From: Ornithinimicrobium ciconiae
Lineage (GTDB): Bacteria; Actinomycetota; Actinomycetes; Actinomycetales; Dermatophilaceae
Length of the DNA stretch: 64,000 bases
NCBI RefSeq assembly: GCF_007197575.1
Contig: NZ_CP041616.1
Span: forward strand, 3,348,001 to 3,412,000
Direction of reading: 5' to 3'
Every line of letters begins with the position of its first letter. Positions within the stretch are counted from its first letter, which is position 1. The position numbers and the translations under genes are program-made. Of the stretch, positions 16,083 to 24,387 are shown piece after piece. The notes beneath the pieces were generated by a model that was given only the letters and a program-made list of their open reading frames with translations, ran no database searches and was not told the DNA's origin.

Positions 16083-17393
16083 TCAGCGCAGGGCGTCAGG
16101 CATCGCCGACCGGACGATCTCGCGCATCGGCACCGTCGCCTCCAGCTGCGAGAGCACGGCCAGCCCACCGAGCCAGACCCGCTGCACCAGCACATACTGC
16201 GGCGGCAGGTTGAGCGTCAGGCTCACCCGGAAACCCTCGGCGCGGGGGTCCTGCAGGTCGGCGAAGGTCTCGCGCATCCACTCGCGGCTGAAGGTGAACT
16301 CCTCCGCCTGCAACGGTCCCAGGAACCGGTTCACGAACCCGCGGACCGCCTCGGCGTCCACCGCCACGGACCGTCGCACGAAGCCCTCGTCACGCAGCAC
16401 CTCGACGAGCTCCTCGGCGTCACCGTGGGCTGCAGCGCCGAGCACCCGGCTCAGCCCGTCAGGCAGACCCTCAGGGAGCCGGTTGACCGCTCCATAGTCG
16501 AGCACCCCGAGGCGCCCGTCCGGCAGCAGCAGGAAGTTGCCCGGGTGCGGGTCGGCGTGCAGGAGGCCCGCACGTTGCGGGGCCTCCAGCAACAGCCGCA
16601 GGTATGCCGTGCCCGCACGGTCGCGGTCGGCCTGCGGTGCGCGGTCGATCAGGCTGGACAGGGGCACGCCGTCCAGCCACTCGGTGACCAGGACCCGCTG
16701 GGTCACGTCGACCACTCCTGGGACGGCATAGGTCGGGTCGCCGGCATAGAACTGACCAAACTGCTGCTGTGCGTCGCCCTCCAGCCGGTAGTCGACCTCC
16801 TCGTGGAGCCGGCGACGCAGCTCGTCCAGGATCGGCTCCATCTCCAGACCGGGCAGGAAACTGCCACTGACCCGGGCGACCCTGCTGAGCGCGGTGACGT
16901 CGGCCATCAGCGCCTGCTCGGCCCCCGGATACTGCACCTTGACCGCCACCGGGCGACCATCGCGCCATACGGCCCGGTGCACCTGGCCGATGGAGGCGGA
17001 CGCGGCCGCGGTCTCCTCGAAGGAGTTGAAGAGGGAGCGCCAGTCCTCCCCCAGCTCCTCCTCCAGGACCCGGCCCACCGCCTCGAAGGACATTGCCGGC
17101 GCTGCGGACTGCAACCGGGTCAGGCTCTCCCGATAGGCCTCCATCTGCTCATCGGGCAGGGTCGACTCCATGAGGGAGAGGAACTGGCCCACCTTCATCG
17201 CCCCGCCCTTGAGGCCACCGAGCACCTCAAAAAGCTGGCGTGCGGACTCCGCCTGGCGCTGCGCGAGGACGTCCTCGGCTGACTGACCGGACAGCCGCCG
17301 GCCCACCCCGCGGACGGCACGGGCAGCGGCACCGAGCGGCAGGGTGGAGAGCTTGGCGGCGCGCGCCAGACCGGCCTGGGGCGGCTCAGTCAT
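16083..17393 (-). CDS. ABC1/UbiB (AarF) family atypical kinase
   Basis: A 436-residue member of the ABC1/ADCK family. Visible: the KxGQ motif in GGAMKVGQFLSLM, the alanine-rich loop in AAASASIGQVHRAVW, Lys in VAVKVQYPG, catalytic HADPHPGNFL and LDYGAVNRL in place of DFG. Start is the ATG after GGAGAGGA; longer forms add unlikely sequence. The family acts on lipid or quinone metabolism, but the actinobacterial substrate is unknown. Monocistronic; ends at the shared hairpin. Confidence 0.88.
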   Translation of the reverse strand: MTEPPQAGLARAAKLSTLPLGAAARAVRGVGRRLSGQSAEDVLAQRQAESARQLFEVLGGLKGGAMKVGQFLSLMESTLPDEQMEAYRESLTRLQSAAPAMSFEAVGRVLEEELGEDWRSLFNSFEETAAASASIGQVHRAVWRDGRPVAVKVQYPGAEQALMADVTALSRVARVSGSFLPGLEMEPILDELRRRLHEEVDYRLEGDAQQQFGQFYAGDPTYAVPGVVDVTQRVLVTEWLDGVPLSSLIDRAPQADRDRAGTAYLRLLLEAPQRAGLLHADPHPGNFLLLPDGRLGVLDYGAVNRLPEGLPDGLSRVLGAAAHGDAEELVEVLRDEGFVRRSVAVDAEAVRGFVNRFLGPLQAEEFTFSREWMRETFADLQDPRAEGFRVSLTLNLPPQYVLVQRVWLGGLAVLSQLEATVPMREIVRSAMPDALR

Positions 17394-17630
17394 GGTGCTG
17401 TCCTCTCCGTTGACGCAGGTCCCCATCATGCATGGCCTGTGTCGTCCGAACAGCGTCCGCGGTTTCGCCGACGTGTCGCTGGCGGAGTCCTGGGAGGAGC
17501 ACGGAGCCCCCCGCGCGCGGCAGGCGAGCCGGGCAGCGAAGACTGCCCGATCGGCTGCACCACTCGCCCGTGATGGATGCAGCAGATTCAGTATGTTCGA
17601 CACCAGGGGGGATCGTCGGATGGAGGCAGC

Positions 17631-18671
17631 ATGCGTCGGCACAACCCGAGCCTCGAGGATCAGCAAAATCTGCGCCATCGTCCGCCGCTGACGGACGAGC
17701 CCGTCACGCCCCACCCCAGGGTCGCCCCGACCTCTGGCCTGACCCCCGGTGCCCTGATGGCCCTCCAACGGACGGCTGGCAACGCCGCCGCGGTCGGGGT
17801 GCTAGCGCGCCAGCAAGCGGTAGTACAACGATCCAAGGTCAAGAGTGGCAAGGATCCGCTGAAGGACCTCGATCGAGCTGATGCGCGCGGCCTCCTCTAC
17901 GGGACATCCACCGCTCGCAAGGAAACGTCGAAGCGCCTTGCTGTCCAGGACCAAGGGAGGAATCACGCTCGCCGCACCATCGACGCATACAACGCGGACG
18001 CTGGGATCAACCAGGCAATGAACCCTGCGGCGACCGGCATCTTTCACGTCCGCGAAGCCCTGGAGGTTGACGACATAGCTGACTGGTCGTCCAAGTTCAC
18101 CCAAGCGGATCCCGGGCTGCAGCATGATGACGACCTCAAGGCCTGGATTGCCTACCTGAAAGGAAGGAAGGACTGGATCGGCCTGTACGACCTGGGTGGC
18201 GAAGGCCCGGACGCGATGGACCGGATGAGAGGCACCCGTTTCGGGAAGAACCTGAAGGACGCCGAGCACGCCAAATCGACCCCCCTGACTCCGTCGAGGA
18301 TTAGTGGGTGGCTGCGTGGGAAAAGGAAGGCCGCCACTGCCGACGCCGACCTCAAGACGATGTTCACCACGGAGCAAATCCCGGACCTCAACAAGTGGAT
18401 TTACTCAGCGTTCTTCCGGAGGACGAGCAAGCTCGGCATCGACTTCACGGCGTCACGAGGGCATACCATCCACTTCAACGTCTCAGGGGCTCCGAAGTGG
18501 GATCCCTCCAAGCCCTTGAGCGAAATGAAGATGAAGAAGGGCGGACTCAAAAACATCTACTCCGACTATGGCCGGTTGATCACGTCAAGCGAGTATCGCC
18601 ACATCAAGAAGAGGATCAAATCAGGGGACATCTCAAAGAAGAGCGTGAACTTCTATGACGAGTTCGCGTGA
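17631..18671 (+). CDS. Putative polymorphic toxin with an eCIS-cargo-like N-terminal tag
   Basis: Start at ATG after GGAGG. Residues about 43-70 read LMALQRTAGNAAAVGVLARQ followed by VVQRS, the LQR-x-x-GN-x-A tag found near the N-terminus of cargo and toxin proteins associated with extracellular contractile injection systems. The remaining 270 residues are Lys/Asp-rich and lower in GC than the surroundings, ending in a distinct domain with IDFTASRGHTIHFNVSG and LITSSEYRHIKKRI, then VNFYDEFA. There is no signal peptide. No immunity gene follows on the same strand. Toxin activity unknown; tag plus variable C-terminus is the only evidence. Confidence 0.55.
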   Translation: MRRHNPSLEDQQNLRHRPPLTDEPVTPHPRVAPTSGLTPGALMALQRTAGNAAAVGVLARQQAVVQRSKVKSGKDPLKDLDRADARGLLYGTSTARKETSKRLAVQDQGRNHARRTIDAYNADAGINQAMNPAATGIFHVREALEVDDIADWSSKFTQADPGLQHDDDLKAWIAYLKGRKDWIGLYDLGGEGPDAMDRMRGTRFGKNLKDAEHAKSTPLTPSRISGWLRGKRKAATADADLKTMFTTEQIPDLNKWIYSAFFRRTSKLGIDFTASRGHTIHFNVSGAPKWDPSKPLSEMKMKKGGLKNIYSDYGRLITSSEYRHIKKRIKSGDISKKSVNFYDEFA

Positions 18672-18733
18672 TTCACGAGGTGACTCAAGGGCCTGTCGGA
18701 CCGGGCCGAGAACCGCCAGGGGCAGGGACGCAC

Positions 18734-18844
18734 CTAGCGCCGCTGCATCTCGTAGGCCGCCGTGATCGCCTCGCGGACGGCATCGTCGTTGCCTTGGTCG
18801 AGCACGGCCTGCATCTTCATGTGCCGCTCCAGCTGCGGCGGCAC
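18734..18844 (-). pseudogene. Short remnant reading frame
   Basis: A 37-codon frame (GTG start) ending LDQGNDDAVREAITAAYEM plus a few residues. Its composition is protein-like, but no start signal or neighbour supports it; it is probably the 3' end of a lost gene. The family is not recognised. Confidence 0.25.
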
Positions 18845-18921
18845 ACCGCACTGTCCCTCACCTCGGCACCCGGGGCGATCGCACGGCATACGGCGAGGAC
18901 GCGCACGTCTATCGTGGGGAC

Positions 18922-20127
18922 GTGACCCTCCTCTTCACTGACGTGGCAGTCTTCGACGGCGAGTCCGACTCCTTGCAGGACGGCCCGGTCCTGGTCCGCG
19001 ACGGACGGATTGTCGCGGTCGGCCCCGGCGCCGAGGACCAGGCCAGTGGCCCGGTCGAGACGATCGAGGGCCGTGGTCGCACGCTGCTGCCCGGGCTGAT
19101 CGACGCCCACTTCCACGCCTATGCCGTGTCTCTCGACATGACCATCAACGAGGGCCGACCGCTGAGTTATGTCGCGCACGTCGCCGCTCGCCGGCTGGGC
19201 CGGGCACTGGGCCGCGGGTTCACGACGGTCCGCGACGTCGCCGGCGGGGACGCCGGGCTGGCGGCGGCCATCCACGAGGGACTGTTCGCCTCGCCGCGTT
19301 ACCTCTACACCGGTGCGGCGCTGAGCCAGACCGGTGGTCACGGCGACCCACGCTCCCCCGACCTGGACGTCTGCCTGTGCGATGGGCACTCGGTCGAGGT
19401 CGTCGACGGGGTTGACGACCTGCGCCGGGCCGTGCGCGAGCGCTTCCGCACCGGCGCCCACGCGATCAAGGTGATGACCTCCGGCGGGGTCATCTCACTG
19501 GCCGACCCGCTACGCATCCCGCAGTACTCCGCCGAGGAACTCGCGGTCGTCTCGGAGGAGGCCGCCCGCCGCGGCAGCTATGTCGCGGCCCACGCCTACT
19601 CCCCCGAGGCCATCGTGCACTCGGTGCACAACGGCATCCGCAGCATCGAGCACGGCAACCTCCTTGACGAGGAGACCGCGACCCTGATGGCGCAGCACGA
19701 CGCCTTCCTGGTGCCCACCCTGGCCACCTACGCCGCGATGGACCGGCACGGCGAAGACCTCGGTATGCCGGAAGTCTCCCGGGCCAAGAACGCCGAGGTC
19801 CTCGACGCGGGCCAGCGCGCCGTGCAGATCGCCCTCAACGCGGGCGTGCGCGTCGGCTTCGGCACCGACCTCATGGGCGCCCTGGAGACCGAGCAGCTCA
19901 CCGGGTTGCGGCTGCAGGCCGACGCCGTCGGCACGTTCGAGACGCTGCGCTCGGCCACGTCGGTCAACGCCGACCTCATCGGCCGCGCTGACCTGGGGCG
20001 CATCACCACGGGCGCAGTCGCCGACCTTGTGCTCGTCGACGGCGACCCGCTCACCGACATCGAGGTCCTCGCCTCCCCGGAGGCACCGCGCGAGGTGTGG
20101 CAGGCAGGAAACCCGTTGCGCCGCTGA
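18922..20127 (+). CDS. Metal-dependent amidohydrolase
   Basis: A 401-residue amidohydrolase (imidazolonepropionase/Xaa-Pro dipeptidase-like group). Metal motif HFH in LLPGLIDAHFHAY, Lys in AIKVMTSGG, His in YVAAHAYSPEA and SIEHGNLL, Asp in VGFGTDLMGALE. Intact and cytoplasmic. GTG start lies six bases after TATCGT. The C-terminus ends WQAGNPLRR, and its last codons form part of a 54-base repeat found again 1.2 kb downstream. Substrate not predictable. Confidence 0.85.
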   Translation: MTLLFTDVAVFDGESDSLQDGPVLVRDGRIVAVGPGAEDQASGPVETIEGRGRTLLPGLIDAHFHAYAVSLDMTINEGRPLSYVAHVAARRLGRALGRGFTTVRDVAGGDAGLAAAIHEGLFASPRYLYTGAALSQTGGHGDPRSPDLDVCLCDGHSVEVVDGVDDLRRAVRERFRTGAHAIKVMTSGGVISLADPLRIPQYSAEELAVVSEEAARRGSYVAAHAYSPEAIVHSVHNGIRSIEHGNLLDEETATLMAQHDAFLVPTLATYAAMDRHGEDLGMPEVSRAKNAEVLDAGQRAVQIALNAGVRVGFGTDLMGALETEQLTGLRLQADAVGTFETLRSATSVNADLIGRADLGRITTGAVADLVLVDGDPLTDIEVLASPEAPREVWQAGNPLRR

Positions 20128-20160
20128 GCGACCCGCTCCACGATGATCAGGTGCGCGACA
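20107..20160 (+). repeat. Direct repeat, copy 1, flanking the PIN/AbrB cassette
   Basis: GGAAACCCGTTGCGCCGCTG and onward is repeated at 21320-21372 with two substitutions and one indel. Copy 1 covers the last codons of the amidohydrolase; copy 2 sits just before and into the GNAT gene. The TA pair lies between them. Confidence 0.8.
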
Positions 20161-20247
20161 GGGATTGACGTGCAGCACGTCGTTGCTGTCCAGTCGTCAA
20201 GGGTGCGAGCGGCGGCCCGACTGACTCGTACGCCTTGGCGAGGGCGC

Positions 20248-20676
20248 TCACCGCGTGTCGACGAGCACCTGCACCTGCGCACCCACCGCTTCGTAGGTGG
20301 GCCTGGCCCGGGCGTCTCGGGTGACGAGAACCGCGTCGTGTGCCCGGGCGGTCAGGGCGACCAGTCCGTCGTAGGTCGCTCCGCCCGACACCCCGCAACG
20401 CGCCAACTCTCGATGAGCATCTCCCGCCACTTCGGAGTCGAGCACCAGTCGGTACTGGAAGTTGTCATCAATCAGCCGCACCGCGTCGGCGGGACTCACC
20501 CGAGAGTCGCCGGGCAGCCGGGTCAGGACCGCATAGGTCTCGGCAAGAGCATGACCGCTGAGACCGAGCACTCGCCCGACCGCCCAGGAGGAGACCATGG
20601 CGTGCGCCTCGTGCGACGACACAAGCAACGGCACGGCCGCGCTCGTGTCGAGCACCACCTGCGGCTCGCTGCTCAC
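20248..20676 (-). CDS. PIN-domain toxin (VapC-like)
   Basis: A 142-residue PIN protein: Asp in VVLDTSAAVPLLV, Glu in HALAETYAVL, Asp in ATYDGLVAL and Asp in VLVTRDARA. All acidic positions are present. GTG start overlaps the stop of the AbrB-like antitoxin. It lies inside a segment bounded by the 54-base direct repeats. Confidence 0.85.
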   Translation of the reverse strand: MSSEPQVVLDTSAAVPLLVSSHEAHAMVSSWAVGRVLGLSGHALAETYAVLTRLPGDSRVSPADAVRLIDDNFQYRLVLDSEVAGDAHRELARCGVSGGATYDGLVALTARAHDAVLVTRDARARPTYEAVGAQVQVLVDTR

Positions 20677-20912
20677 CGCCGGCCCGAGTCGATCAACCCG
20701 AACATCACGTCGTCGGTGACGACAGTCTCAGACGTTGCCACCAAGCGACCGTCCTCGGTCCGCTCCAACCGAGCCGTGCGACCCCCCGGTGTGATCTGGA
20801 CTCCACTGCCGTAACGCGACACATCCACCGTCGAACCGGGGCCGAGGCCCAATGCGTCCCGCAGGCTCTTCGGCAGCAGGAGCCGTCCGCCCGAGTCAAT
20901 CGTCGCCTTCAT
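20673..20912 (-). CDS. AbrB/MazE-type antitoxin
   Basis: A 79-residue swapped-hairpin AbrB protein: MKATIDSGGRLLLPKSLRDA followed by LGLGPGSTVDV is the typical DNA-binding fold. Minus-strand -10 TAGCGT lies six bases before the ATG, so the transcript is probably leaderless. The sequence upstream has ATGGGA/TCCCAT arms that could serve as operator. Confidence 0.87.
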   Translation of the reverse strand: MKATIDSGGRLLLPKSLRDALGLGPGSTVDVSRYGSGVQITPGGRTARLERTEDGRLVATSETVVTDDVMFGLIDSGRR

Positions 20913-21319
20913 GGGAATACGCTACCATGCGAATCCCATCGGCAACGAGAGCGCTGTGGCATGGAACCAAGGCAGAGCAGGTGCTGATGGACGCGAGCCT
21001 GGCGCACCCGGCCTACATCCCGAGCTGTATGCCGATCACGTCACCAGGCGTGATCGGGTGTCCAGAGCGTGGGCAAAACTACCCATTGAGGCGCCCGCGA
21101 ACGGGGAGGAGCATGAAGTGAGTGAGGTGCGGCTGAGACTGCTGCACTCCTGACTCACTCAAGGGAGCGGACATGCCCTGCTGCAGGTCAGCCTGCCGCG
21201 GGTCGCCGAGGCACTGACCCTGGTCGGCGCGATCGGCATCACCTGGGAGGGCACCGGCGAGGACCGTCACGTCCGCCACCCGCGGATCAACTGGTCGCGA
21301 CTGGGGCAGGTCACCTGCC
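20913..21319. other. Gene-poor segment with hairpin and coding remnant
   Basis: No intact gene. It contains the antitoxin promoter, a CCGATCACG/CGTGATCGG inverted repeat with an 8-base loop (21032-21057), and TGAGTGAG/CTCACTCA arms (21119-21161). From about 21175 a frame reads LPRVAEALTLVGAIGITWEG, which faintly resembles the C-terminal helix of acyl-CoA dehydrogenases and is probably a remnant. Confidence 0.45.
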
Positions 21320-21372
21320 GGAAACCCGTTGCCCCGCTGAGCGACCGCTCCACGATGATCAGGTGAGCGACA
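21320..21372 (+). repeat. Direct repeat, copy 2
   Basis: Second copy of the 54-base element at 20107. Here the last bases form the GTG start of the GNAT gene (GTGAGCGACA), whereas copy 1 has GTGCGCGACA followed by an early stop. Confidence 0.8.
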
Positions 21373-22445
21373 CGGCATACCCCCTGCACACCGACCGGCT
21401 GACCCTGCGCATGCTGCGGGAGGACGACATCGATGCCCTCACTGCCTATCGCAACGACCCGCAGGTCTCCGCGCTCCAGGACTGGGACCTGCCCTATCCA
21501 CGGGAGCGCGCCGAACGGCTGGTGGCGGCGCACGCCGACCGCGACGACGTGCAGCCGGGCACGGGGACCCAGCTGGCGATCGAGCTGGACGGGGCGCTGA
21601 TCGGCGACCTCTATGTCGGGCTGGACGAGCACTGCGGCATCGCCGAGATCGGGTTCTCCCTGGCGGCGGGACACCAGGGCAACGGGTATGCCGGCGAGGC
21701 GGCGTCGGCGGTCGTCGACGACCTGGTCGACCGGCTGGGGGTGCATCGGATCGTCGGTGAGCTGTCCCCGGACAATCACGCTTCTGCCCGGCTGCTGGAG
21801 CGGCTCGGGATGAGTTTTGAGTCCTTCGCGGAGAAGTCGTTCTGGTGGCGGGGCGCCTGGGACGACAACCTGCACTACTCGATGACCGCCGAGCAGCGGC
21901 GCGACTGGCGGGACCGGCCGCTCACGCCACCGGAGGAGGTGCGGCTGGTCGAGCTGAGCCACGACAACGTCTCGAGCTATCGCCGGCTGCGCACGCACCG
22001 CTCGCAGGAGACCTTCGTCGCACCGATGGACATGTCCTTCGTCGACGCGCTCTTCCCGGAGCCCGAGGACGGACACCCGGTCGTGGCAGTGCTGCGCGGC
22101 ATCGAGGGGGACGGCGAGCCGGTCGGCTTCCTGATGTGGGCCGACGCCATCAACGAGGGCACCCCGGACCCCTATCTGTGGCGGTATCTCATCGACCGCC
22201 GTCACCAGGGTCGCGGCATCGGCGCCCGCGCGCTGGCGATGTGGACTGACCAGCTGCGGGCTGCGGGGCACACGGCGGTGGAGACCAGCTGGGTGCAGGA
22301 AAAGGGCGGTCCCGAGCCGTTCTATCTCAAGGCCGGTTTTCGTGCTGACGGGCGAGATGGACGACGGCGAGGCGGTCGCGCGCCTCAGTCTCTGATGATG
22401 ATACGTGCAGGTCATCCTGCATGTGTTATCACTTATAGCAATTAG
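21363..22445 (+). CDS. Tandem GNAT acetyltransferase, frameshifted at its 3' end
   Basis: Two acetyltransferase domains: a RimJ/RimL-type domain (residues 1-180; TDRLTLRMLREDDIDAL, GHQGNGYAGEAASA, NHASARLLERLGM) and a second GNAT domain (about 185-325; RRHQGRGIGARALAMW, EPFYLKAGF). After KAGF the frame as read continues with Arg-rich sequence to 22445. Dropping one T from TTTT at 22337-22340 gives VLTGEMDDGEAVARLSL and a stop at 22395, the expected end. Only the last 17 residues are affected, so activity may survive. Confidence 0.75.
   Translation: MSDTAYPLHTDRLTLRMLREDDIDALTAYRNDPQVSALQDWDLPYPRERAERLVAAHADRDDVQPGTGTQLAIELDGALIGDLYVGLDEHCGIAEIGFSLAAGHQGNGYAGEAASAVVDDLVDRLGVHRIVGELSPDNHASARLLERLGMSFESFAEKSFWWRGAWDDNLHYSMTAEQRRDWRDRPLTPPEEVRLVELSHDNVSSYRRLRTHRSQETFVAPMDMSFVDALFPEPEDGHPVVAVLRGIEGDGEPVGFLMWADAINEGTPDPYLWRYLIDRRHQGRGIGARALAMWTDQLRAAGHTAVETSWVQEKGGPEPFYLKAGFRADGRDGRRRGGRAPQSLMMIRAGHPACVITYSN
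22399..22431. promoter_or_regulatory. Imperfect palindrome upstream of the Fic gene
   Basis: TGATACGTGCAGG-TCAT-CCTGCATGTGTTATCA, an imperfect inverted repeat in an AT-rich pocket 30 bases before the Fic start. Likely promoter/operator region; no regulator gene is adjacent. Confidence 0.35.
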
Positions 22446-22460
22446 CGATTACATCAGTGC

Positions 22461-23660
22461 GTGGTGGAACAGGCGTGGCCGGCGGTCACTCACGAGACGC
22501 GTCCGTGGACAGCGGTCCACAACGCAGTCGGTCACACACGACGTGAGCGACTGGCCGCCTCGAAGTCTTCCTACGAGTCGGCCGTGGTCCCCCAGATCGC
22601 CAGGATCACACCGGCCCTGCCCGCGATCATCACGGCCGAAGCCGAGGATGCCGTCGCCGAGATCGCGAGGTTCGACGAGCGGATGGGCCGGGACGTCGTT
22701 CCCCACTCGGCCGTGCTGCTGCGGGGTGAGTCAATCGCATCATCCGACATCGAGCACATCACCTCTTCGGCGCGCAATATCGCCCTGGCCGAGGCGACCC
22801 ACGACGAGGGCACAAGCAACGCGAGCCTCGTTGCCGCGAATGCACGGACTCTGCGCCGAGCCATCGATGTCGCAACCGCGCCGGACGTGGCCGGGGTCTT
22901 GGCGTTGCACGAAGAGTTGATGCGCACTGATCCTCGCCACCAGGCTGGGATCTTCCGCGCCGAACAGGTGTGGATCGGCGGGCATGCCTCCACTCCCGTG
23001 GGGGCGCACTTCATCCCGCCCCACCACGAGCAGATCGCTGCCGCCATGAGCGACCTCGCGCTCTTCGCCCAACGGACCGACCTGCCGCGGATGAGTCAAC
23101 TGGCCCTCACCCATGCCCAGTTCGCGACCATTCACCCGTTCACCGACGGCAACGGTCGCACTGGCCGAGCGCTGATGCATGTCATGCTCCGCCAGAGCGG
23201 GCTCGTGCAGCACGGCGTGGTTCCAGTCTCCGCTGGTTTGCTGACCGACACCCGCGGCTACCACGAGGCGCTGGACAGCTATCGCGACGGAGATCCGGAG
23301 TCGATCGTGCGGCTCTTCACGGCGAGCTCGCTGAAAGCGGTGACCAACGCCACCGCTCTGGTGACCGAGGTCCGAGACATCCGCGCATCCTGGGATGACC
23401 GCATCCGCTCACGCCGGGGTTCGACGGCCTGGCAGGTCGCCGACCTACTCTTGCGCTTCCCCCTCATCACGGCCAGAACGCTGCACGACCAGCTCGGCGC
23501 GTCACCGACCAACGCCCCGCGCATCATGGCTCCGCTGCTCGAGTCCGGAGTGGTCAGCAGCGGCACCCACTACGCATCCCGAGCCACCTACTGGTGGAGC
23601 CCTGAGATCACCGACGCAGTGGATGACTTCGCAGTGCGTGCCGGTCGCCGACGGTTGTAG
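22461..23660 (+). CDS. Fic-family AMP-transferase-like protein
   Basis: A 399-residue Fic protein. The catalytic motif HPFTDGNGRTGR begins at His225; the flap region precedes it, and an N-terminal SSDIEH stretch resembles the inhibitory (S/T)xxxE(G/N) helix, so the enzyme may be self-inhibited. A winged-helix-like C-terminus (GSTAWQVADLLLRFPLITAR) follows. GTG start; no clear ribosome site. The family transfers AMP or related groups to proteins; the target is unknown. It sits at the edge of the TA-rich region. Confidence 0.87.
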   Translation: MVEQAWPAVTHETRPWTAVHNAVGHTRRERLAASKSSYESAVVPQIARITPALPAIITAEAEDAVAEIARFDERMGRDVVPHSAVLLRGESIASSDIEHITSSARNIALAEATHDEGTSNASLVAANARTLRRAIDVATAPDVAGVLALHEELMRTDPRHQAGIFRAEQVWIGGHASTPVGAHFIPPHHEQIAAAMSDLALFAQRTDLPRMSQLALTHAQFATIHPFTDGNGRTGRALMHVMLRQSGLVQHGVVPVSAGLLTDTRGYHEALDSYRDGDPESIVRLFTASSLKAVTNATALVTEVRDIRASWDDRIRSRRGSTAWQVADLLLRFPLITARTLHDQLGASPTNAPRIMAPLLESGVVSSGTHYASRATYWWSPEITDAVDDFAVRAGRRRL

Positions 23661-23677
23661 CGGCCTACGCTGGTCCT

Positions 23678-24226
23678 GTGCCTGAGGACTTCGTCATCGC
23701 CCGTAGCCCGGAGGAGGGCACGACCCTGCCCTACCTTCTGCGGATCCCGCTGGGACCGGACGGGATCGTGCTGAAGGCCAAGGAGACCTCGCGCACCGGC
23801 ACGGTCTATTGCCATCGGGCCGTCGGCTGGCCGGCCGAGCCCGAGATCGTCGAGCAGGTCCCCGTCCGTTCTTGCGTGAGTCGCGGCGCGAGCATCGACC
23901 TGGTCCTCGACCGCGGGCGGGAGAACCGCTCGCAGTTCTCGCGCGATCTGCCGCTGGAGACCACGGTGGAGCTGGTGGCACCCGCGATCAGTGGGCCGCT
24001 CACGATGCACTCGACCATCGGTGAGTGGCTGGAACAGCCCGAGGCCGGCGCCGCTCTCACCGACGCGCTCGGCGACTTCGGCACGCTGTTCGGGCCGGAC
24101 AGCGAGGACCCGGCCATGGCGGCCTTCATGACCTCGATGCCAGTCATCAAGGTGCCCATGATGGGGATGAGCGACGAATTGTCCCTCGAGGACCTCGAGG
24201 CACTGGTCGACCGCTACGGCGCCTGA
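23678..24226 (+). CDS. Chimera: ERCC4-type nuclease N-terminus fused to GH3 beta-glucosidase C-terminus
   Basis: The first 86 residues (PEDFVIARSPEEGTTLPY up to DRGRENRSQF) match the opening of actinobacterial ERCC4-domain nuclease-like proteins, which normally go on for 200 more residues. From residue 87 the text changes to SRDLPLETTVELVAP, STIGEWLEQPEA and FMTSMPVIKVPMMG, the fibronectin-like C-terminal domain of family-3 beta-glucosidases. The join at about 23938-23941 is in frame, giving an open product of 182 residues. GTG start lies six bases after TACGCT. Neither catalytic domain is present; function doubtful. Confidence 0.6.
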   Translation: MPEDFVIARSPEEGTTLPYLLRIPLGPDGIVLKAKETSRTGTVYCHRAVGWPAEPEIVEQVPVRSCVSRGASIDLVLDRGRENRSQFSRDLPLETTVELVAPAISGPLTMHSTIGEWLEQPEAGAALTDALGDFGTLFGPDSEDPAMAAFMTSMPVIKVPMMGMSDELSLEDLEALVDRYGA

Positions 24227-24231
24227 CCACC

Positions 24232-24265
24232 CCGGCCGGGCCGCCATCGGTGGCGGCCCGGCCGG
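24232..24265 (+). terminator. Strong GC-rich hairpin terminator
   Basis: Perfect 14-base arms CCGGCCGGGCCGCC / GGCGGCCCGGCCGG around ATCGGT, five bases after the chimera stop codon. It marks the end of the plus-strand transcript. Confidence 0.75.
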
Positions 24266-24387
24266 CGCACCCTTGAACGACGGGTCCACCGACGGGCTAG
24301 CACGCCCCTTGACCAGGGTCTTTACGGAGCGTGCGTCCAGCGGTATGGTCCAATCACTCGGGACCTGCTGGCACAAGGAAGTGCACC

